From the NCBI RefSeq assembly GCF_003014535.1, contig NZ_PYGD01000013.1, positions 62,001 through 126,000 on the forward strand: 64,000 nucleotides of DNA. Reading direction: 5' to 3'. Both the position numbers and the translations under genes were made by a program. The notes below the pieces were generated by a model. The model did not search any database. It had not been told where the DNA came from and saw nothing but the letters and a program-made list of their open reading frames with translations. Below are positions 61,139-64,000 of this stretch, one piece after another. How positions within the stretch are numbered: the stretch's first letter is position 1; each line of letters opens with the position of its first letter. Origin of the DNA: Taibaiella chishuiensis (GTDB lineage Bacteria; Bacteroidota; Bacteroidia; Chitinophagales; Chitinophagaceae).

Positions 61139-61510
61139 ATGAACATTACGCAACGATTTGCCCGAAAACTCAAAACGATACGGGAAATTAATAATTATAC
61201 TCAGGAGTACGTAGCCGGTATACTGGATATTTCTCAAAATGCTTACAGTCTCCTGGAAAAGGGCACCACCAAAGTAACCCTGGACCGCATTGAAATTTTG
61301 GCAGAACTGTACAAAACAACCCCTTCCGACCTGGTAAGCGACAATATATTGCCCAACTCGATCGAATCTCATTCCAATATTCCCCCGGCACTGAGCACTT
61401 TTGAGAAGCGCATGTATGAACAGACCATCGCCAGGCTGGAAATCGATATCGAAAAACTGTATAATCTCATCAACCAGCTTACCACCAAGATCGCCGGCCC
61501 TACCGGTTAA
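61139..61510 (+). CDS. XRE-family helix-turn-helix transcriptional regulator
   Basis: A 123-residue protein. The N-terminal ~60 residues are a classic XRE/Cro HTH: IREINNYTQEYVAGILDISQNAYSLLEKGTTKVTLDRIEILAELY. A linker follows and then a helical C-terminal segment (residues about 90-120) likely to form a coiled coil for dimerisation. The regulated genes are unknown. It is not in an obvious toxin-antitoxin pair. Confidence 0.87.
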   Translation: MNITQRFARKLKTIREINNYTQEYVAGILDISQNAYSLLEKGTTKVTLDRIEILAELYKTTPSDLVSDNILPNSIESHSNIPPALSTFEKRMYEQTIARLEIDIEKLYNLINQLTTKIAGPTG

Positions 61511-61559
61511 CCCGGTAGCCCGCGTATGGCTCTCTTTTTGCCTGTCCAGCCTGTGCGTA

Positions 61560-62558
61560 TTAAAGGTTGCAATATTCGGAAGCTATGTCTTCCATTTCTT
61601 CCAACCGCGCTTTCAGGAAACGGGTACTGAAAAAGAAGTTAGACCAATCGTCGAAGTTTTCGTACTGAAACCCGAGATAAAACAGCAATAACTGGTAGGC
61701 CAGCAAGGGTATGGCTTCCAGTTCCTCCCCGCTGATGGCACGCAGTTGCCGGTAACCCGCTACAATCGTATCCATTTCCGCTTTGGCCTGCTCCCGTGGC
61801 TTTTGTTTGTACCGGGTATCGAAGTAAAAATGAATAAAGATCGACGCCAGGTCATAAGCCAGGAATCCCCGGCCCGCAAAGTCGAAATCGAACAGCGTCA
61901 TCTTATCCTCCCCATCGAAGAAGAAATTCTTTGGAAAGTAGTCATAGTGACAATATCCCACATTAAATTTTGCTGTATCATAGGCGGCCAGCTTGCCGGC
62001 TACCCGTGCCGCTGTTTGCTGCAGCAGGGCATAACCTTCCGGGTACTCATCAAAAGCCGGTTGTAACAGGCTTAAAGGCCGCTCTACCGTGGTTTGGTGC
62101 GTATAGGCCTTGCGCGGCCAGGGCAATTGTACTACAGCCGTAATGTTGTGGTTGAACGCCATTTCGCGCCCGATAATACCCAGTTGCGCTTCGCTGAACC
62201 CGGCCAGTGTACGACCGGCAGCAAAAGAGAACAATACCGCATACCGCAGTCCTTCCGGCGCCTGCAGTGGCAGCAGCCGTTCGCCGGCCGGGTTGGCTAT
62301 AGGCCGCACTACCTGTGCACCGCCCGATACCAGGGCGTCCAGCAGGGCCAGCTCACCGTTGATCTCCGCTACCGAACGATGCGCGTCGCGGTATACCTTC
62401 AAAATGTATTGCCCGGTTGTTGTGGTCACCACATAGGTATCGCTTACACCGCGCAGCAGGTACCGGCATTGCGTTACCGGTAAGTTGTATACCGTGGCTA
62501 CCCTTTCGCCCAGGGCCAGGGCCGATAAAGTGGAGTATTGTACCGGGAAGATTTCCAT
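61560..62558 (-). CDS. Phosphotransferase enzyme family protein (APH-like kinase)
   Basis: A 332-residue protein-kinase-like fold enzyme. The N-lobe shows RYLLRGVSDTYVVTTTTGQYILKVYRD with the ATP-binding lysine. The catalytic loop is GYCHYDYFPKNFFFD, corresponding to H-x-D-x4-N, and the metal-binding motif is LFDFDFAGRG. It resembles homoserine-kinase-like or choline/aminoglycoside kinases; the substrate is not clear, and resistance should not be assumed. ATG at 62558 is chosen over 62582, because the latter lies inside a TATCTTTG box. Confidence 0.82.
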   Translation of the reverse strand: MEIFPVQYSTLSALALGERVATVYNLPVTQCRYLLRGVSDTYVVTTTTGQYILKVYRDAHRSVAEINGELALLDALVSGGAQVVRPIANPAGERLLPLQAPEGLRYAVLFSFAAGRTLAGFSEAQLGIIGREMAFNHNITAVVQLPWPRKAYTHQTTVERPLSLLQPAFDEYPEGYALLQQTAARVAGKLAAYDTAKFNVGYCHYDYFPKNFFFDGEDKMTLFDFDFAGRGFLAYDLASIFIHFYFDTRYKQKPREQAKAEMDTIVAGYRQLRAISGEELEAIPLLAYQLLLFYLGFQYENFDDWSNFFFSTRFLKARLEEMEDIASEYCNL

Positions 62559-62579
62559 GATTTTTATTTTTGAGGGGCG

Positions 62580-62587
62580 CAAAGATA
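62580..62587 (-). promoter_or_regulatory. -7 box for the APH-like kinase gene
   Basis: TATCTTTG on the minus strand matches TAnnTTTG exactly and ends 21 nt before the ATG at 62558, the same spacing as for bshA. Confidence 0.5.
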
Positions 62588-62615
62588 GCGCATCACGCCC
62601 GATCTTCCCGCCGGG

Positions 62616-63380
62616 TCATGGAAAAATTTCGTGGAGGAACTGCATCATTGCTGCCCAGGAACGCTGGTCGGCTTTAGCATTATAAGCCGCGCCCTTGCTG
62701 TTGTCGTTGCCCGCTTCGGGCTCGGTAAAGGCATGTACCGCGTTGGCATAATAGATCATCTGCCAATCGGCGCCAGCCTTGCGCAGTTCCTGCTGAAAAG
62801 CCTTTACCTGCTCGTCGCCGGCATAGGGATCGTCGGCGCCATGCAGTACCAGCACCTTGGGTATAATAGTGGCTATGGGTTGGGTAGTATCGCGGCCCAG
62901 GCCGCCATGAAACGAAACCACGCCCCTGACCGGCATATTGGCCCGGGCGGCCTCAAGCGCACCGGTGCCCCCAAAACAATAACCGATTACCACGATCGAC
63001 TGCGGCGATGCACCACTACGCACCAGTTGGTCGATAGCCAGCTGTATACGGCGCCGGTATTCGCTTACATGGCTTTTGTAATACCCCGAAATAGTACCGG
63101 CTGCCTTGGTATCGGCCGGATAGTTGCCTTCGCCGTAGATGTCGGCAACAAAGGCATAATAGCCCTCGCCGGCCAGGCGGCTGGCTACGCGCTTACTGTG
63201 GTTATCGATACCTTTCCAGGCAGGCAAGATCAGGATACCGGGCTTACCGGCAAGCGGTTTTGACGGTCGTGCGGCCACCCCGTTCAATTGTTGCCGGCCA
63301 TCCTGGTAATGGATATCGTCCAGTTGCGCCCGGGCCGTCGAAAAGCAAAAACATAAAAGCAATACATAAATACTACGCAT
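62616..63380 (-). CDS. Dienelactone hydrolase family protein, secreted
   Basis: A 254-residue alpha/beta hydrolase with a signal peptide (about 1-19, ending STARAQ). The nucleophile is the cysteine in VVIGYCFGGTGAL, as in dienelactone hydrolases. The aspartate lies in LHGADDPYAG and the histidine in NAVHAFTEPEAG. The signal peptide points to a periplasmic or exported enzyme, acting on an unknown ester or lactone. The frame opens further upstream, but only ATG at 63380 gives a normal signal peptide. The APH-like kinase gene follows 57 bp downstream. Confidence 0.85.
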   Translation of the reverse strand: MRSIYVLLLCFCFSTARAQLDDIHYQDGRQQLNGVAARPSKPLAGKPGILILPAWKGIDNHSKRVASRLAGEGYYAFVADIYGEGNYPADTKAAGTISGYYKSHVSEYRRRIQLAIDQLVRSGASPQSIVVIGYCFGGTGALEAARANMPVRGVVSFHGGLGRDTTQPIATIIPKVLVLHGADDPYAGDEQVKAFQQELRKAGADWQMIYYANAVHAFTEPEAGNDNSKGAAYNAKADQRSWAAMMQFLHEIFP

Positions 63381-63737
63381 AATACCTCGAGTTAAGATTG
63401 AAAAACAAAGAGTTATCTTAACAACAAAAACAGGCCGGTGGTTCATTGCAACAAACCGGTGCGTAAAGAAGAAGAGGTATCCAAGATACAATACCAGCGC
63501 GGATTACAGGCCATACACAAACAATATGAACCCAATATTATTTTTCAGAAGAGCAGGAAACAGCGGCTTACAAAGAATAAATATAAGTTATACACTTAAA
63601 AATAAATACCTAAGCTACTACGGGCAAATAACATATATCATTAAAACTTAATTTAACCTTATTTTAACCCGGTAGGTATCGAGGGCTTTAATACCTTAGC
63701 ACTATCATTTAATTTTTAACCCTCAAAACTTTTTACT
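63381..63737. other. Intergenic region of 357 bp between divergent genes
   Basis: AT-rich and without a supported gene. It must hold promoters for the hydrolase (minus) and the TssD-like gene (plus). TACCTTAG at 63694-63701 is two steps from the -7 consensus and may serve the TssD-like gene. No terminator or repeat is seen. Confidence 0.5.
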
Positions 63738-64000
63738 ATGGCATCTTCTGCTAGTAATCCAAGTGAAATCTCCTACCTGGAAATCGGGTCAGACAGGTAC
63801 AACGTACTGAACTACCAGTTTGACTCCTCGAAACCAACGGACAAACTCAACCGCGTAACGGCGTTTGCAACCAGTGCAAAAGCCAGTTTCGTGCTTGAAG
63901 GTACTGAAAAAACCACCAAGCTGTTTGAAATGTATGCAAACAGCAGGAAACGTTTTGACGCCAAACTGGTGCTCAACAACGTTCACGGTGAAGGCAAGCT
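63738..64000 (+). CDS. Type VI secretion tube protein TssD/Hcp-like, N-terminal part (partial)
   Basis: Eighty-seven codons are visible before the right edge; the frame is open throughout. The sequence begins MASSASNPSEISYLEIGSD and continues with RYNVLNYQFDSSKPTDKLNR, the pattern of Bacteroidota TssD (Hcp) proteins, in which a G-x-x-Y-x-V-L stretch and a D-x-x-x-R turn open the tube domain. SFVLEGTEKTTKLFEMYAN and AKLVLNNVHGEGK fit the following strands. TssD forms the inner tube of the type VI secretion apparatus. Only the N-terminal half can be judged, and a phage tail-tube relative cannot be excluded. Confidence 0.62.
   Translation, partial: MASSASNPSEISYLEIGSDRYNVLNYQFDSSKPTDKLNRVTAFATSAKASFVLEGTEKTTKLFEMYANSRKRFDAKLVLNNVHGEGK

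Overview
The window looks like chromosomal DNA from a Bacteroidota bacterium, most likely of the Chitinophagaceae or a near relative. This lineage call is an inference from gene content: type IX secretion (T9SS) C-terminal sorting domains of both kinds, bacillithiol synthase BshA, a TamL/TamB pair, DUF4836, DUF3127, a BatA-type membrane protein, a 7TM-DISM histidine kinase, a TssD/Hcp-like tube protein, and promoter boxes of the Bacteroidota TAnnTTTG type. I see no tRNA, rRNA, CRISPR array, transposase or integrase.

Layout. 1-277: the start of a GH3-family gene running off the left edge. 466-4425: a 1319-residue secreted SBBP/PKD protein. 4525-9014: prfA followed by a small polysaccharide group (FkbM methyltransferase, Wzz-like chain-length protein, O-antigen ligase-like protein). 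9111-13685: folA with a degenerate methyltransferase, a mono-haem lipoprotein, bshA, a methyltransferase and fmt. 13835-15706: a sigma factor, a membrane protein with a repeated P-x-x-YF motif, and a small periplasmic protein. 16143-21289: two tandem adhesin-like genes whose last ~1,019 bp are almost identical while their N-termini differ. 21378-30537: a glycosyltransferase, an MbnP/MbnH-like pair, a frameshifted isoaspartyl peptidase, a DUF1835 protein, a cupin, a secreted subtilase, an RsmB-type methyltransferase and a DUF308 membrane protein. 30980-38415: the outer-membrane assembly pair TamL and TamB. 38759-44492: a 1251-residue histidine kinase, mazG, a small membrane protein and def. 44630-52323: a GlmU-like sugar nucleotidyltransferase, tpiA, DUF3127, DUF4836, lepB, an alpha/beta hydrolase, aroK and DUF423. 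52330-55438: a BatA-like protein and an L,D-transpeptidase. 55970-60342: a GNAT-like protein, a methyltransferase, a 7TM-DISM histidine kinase and a response regulator, behind a long AT-rich leader region. 60421-64000: a small hypothetical gene, an XRE regulator, a phosphotransferase, a dienelactone hydrolase, and the start of a TssD/Hcp-like gene cut by the right edge.

The genes mix housekeeping functions (prfA, folA, fmt, tpiA, def, lepB, aroK, mazG) with envelope and surface functions. The four loci most worth following up are the tandem adhesins with a shared 3' half, the MbnP/MbnH-like pair, the GNAT-methyltransferase-kinase-regulator group, and the TssD-like gene at the edge. A regularity runs through the whole window: many genes have a TAnnTTTG-like box either about 20 nt or only 3-6 nt before the start codon. 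The second class suggests leaderless mRNAs.
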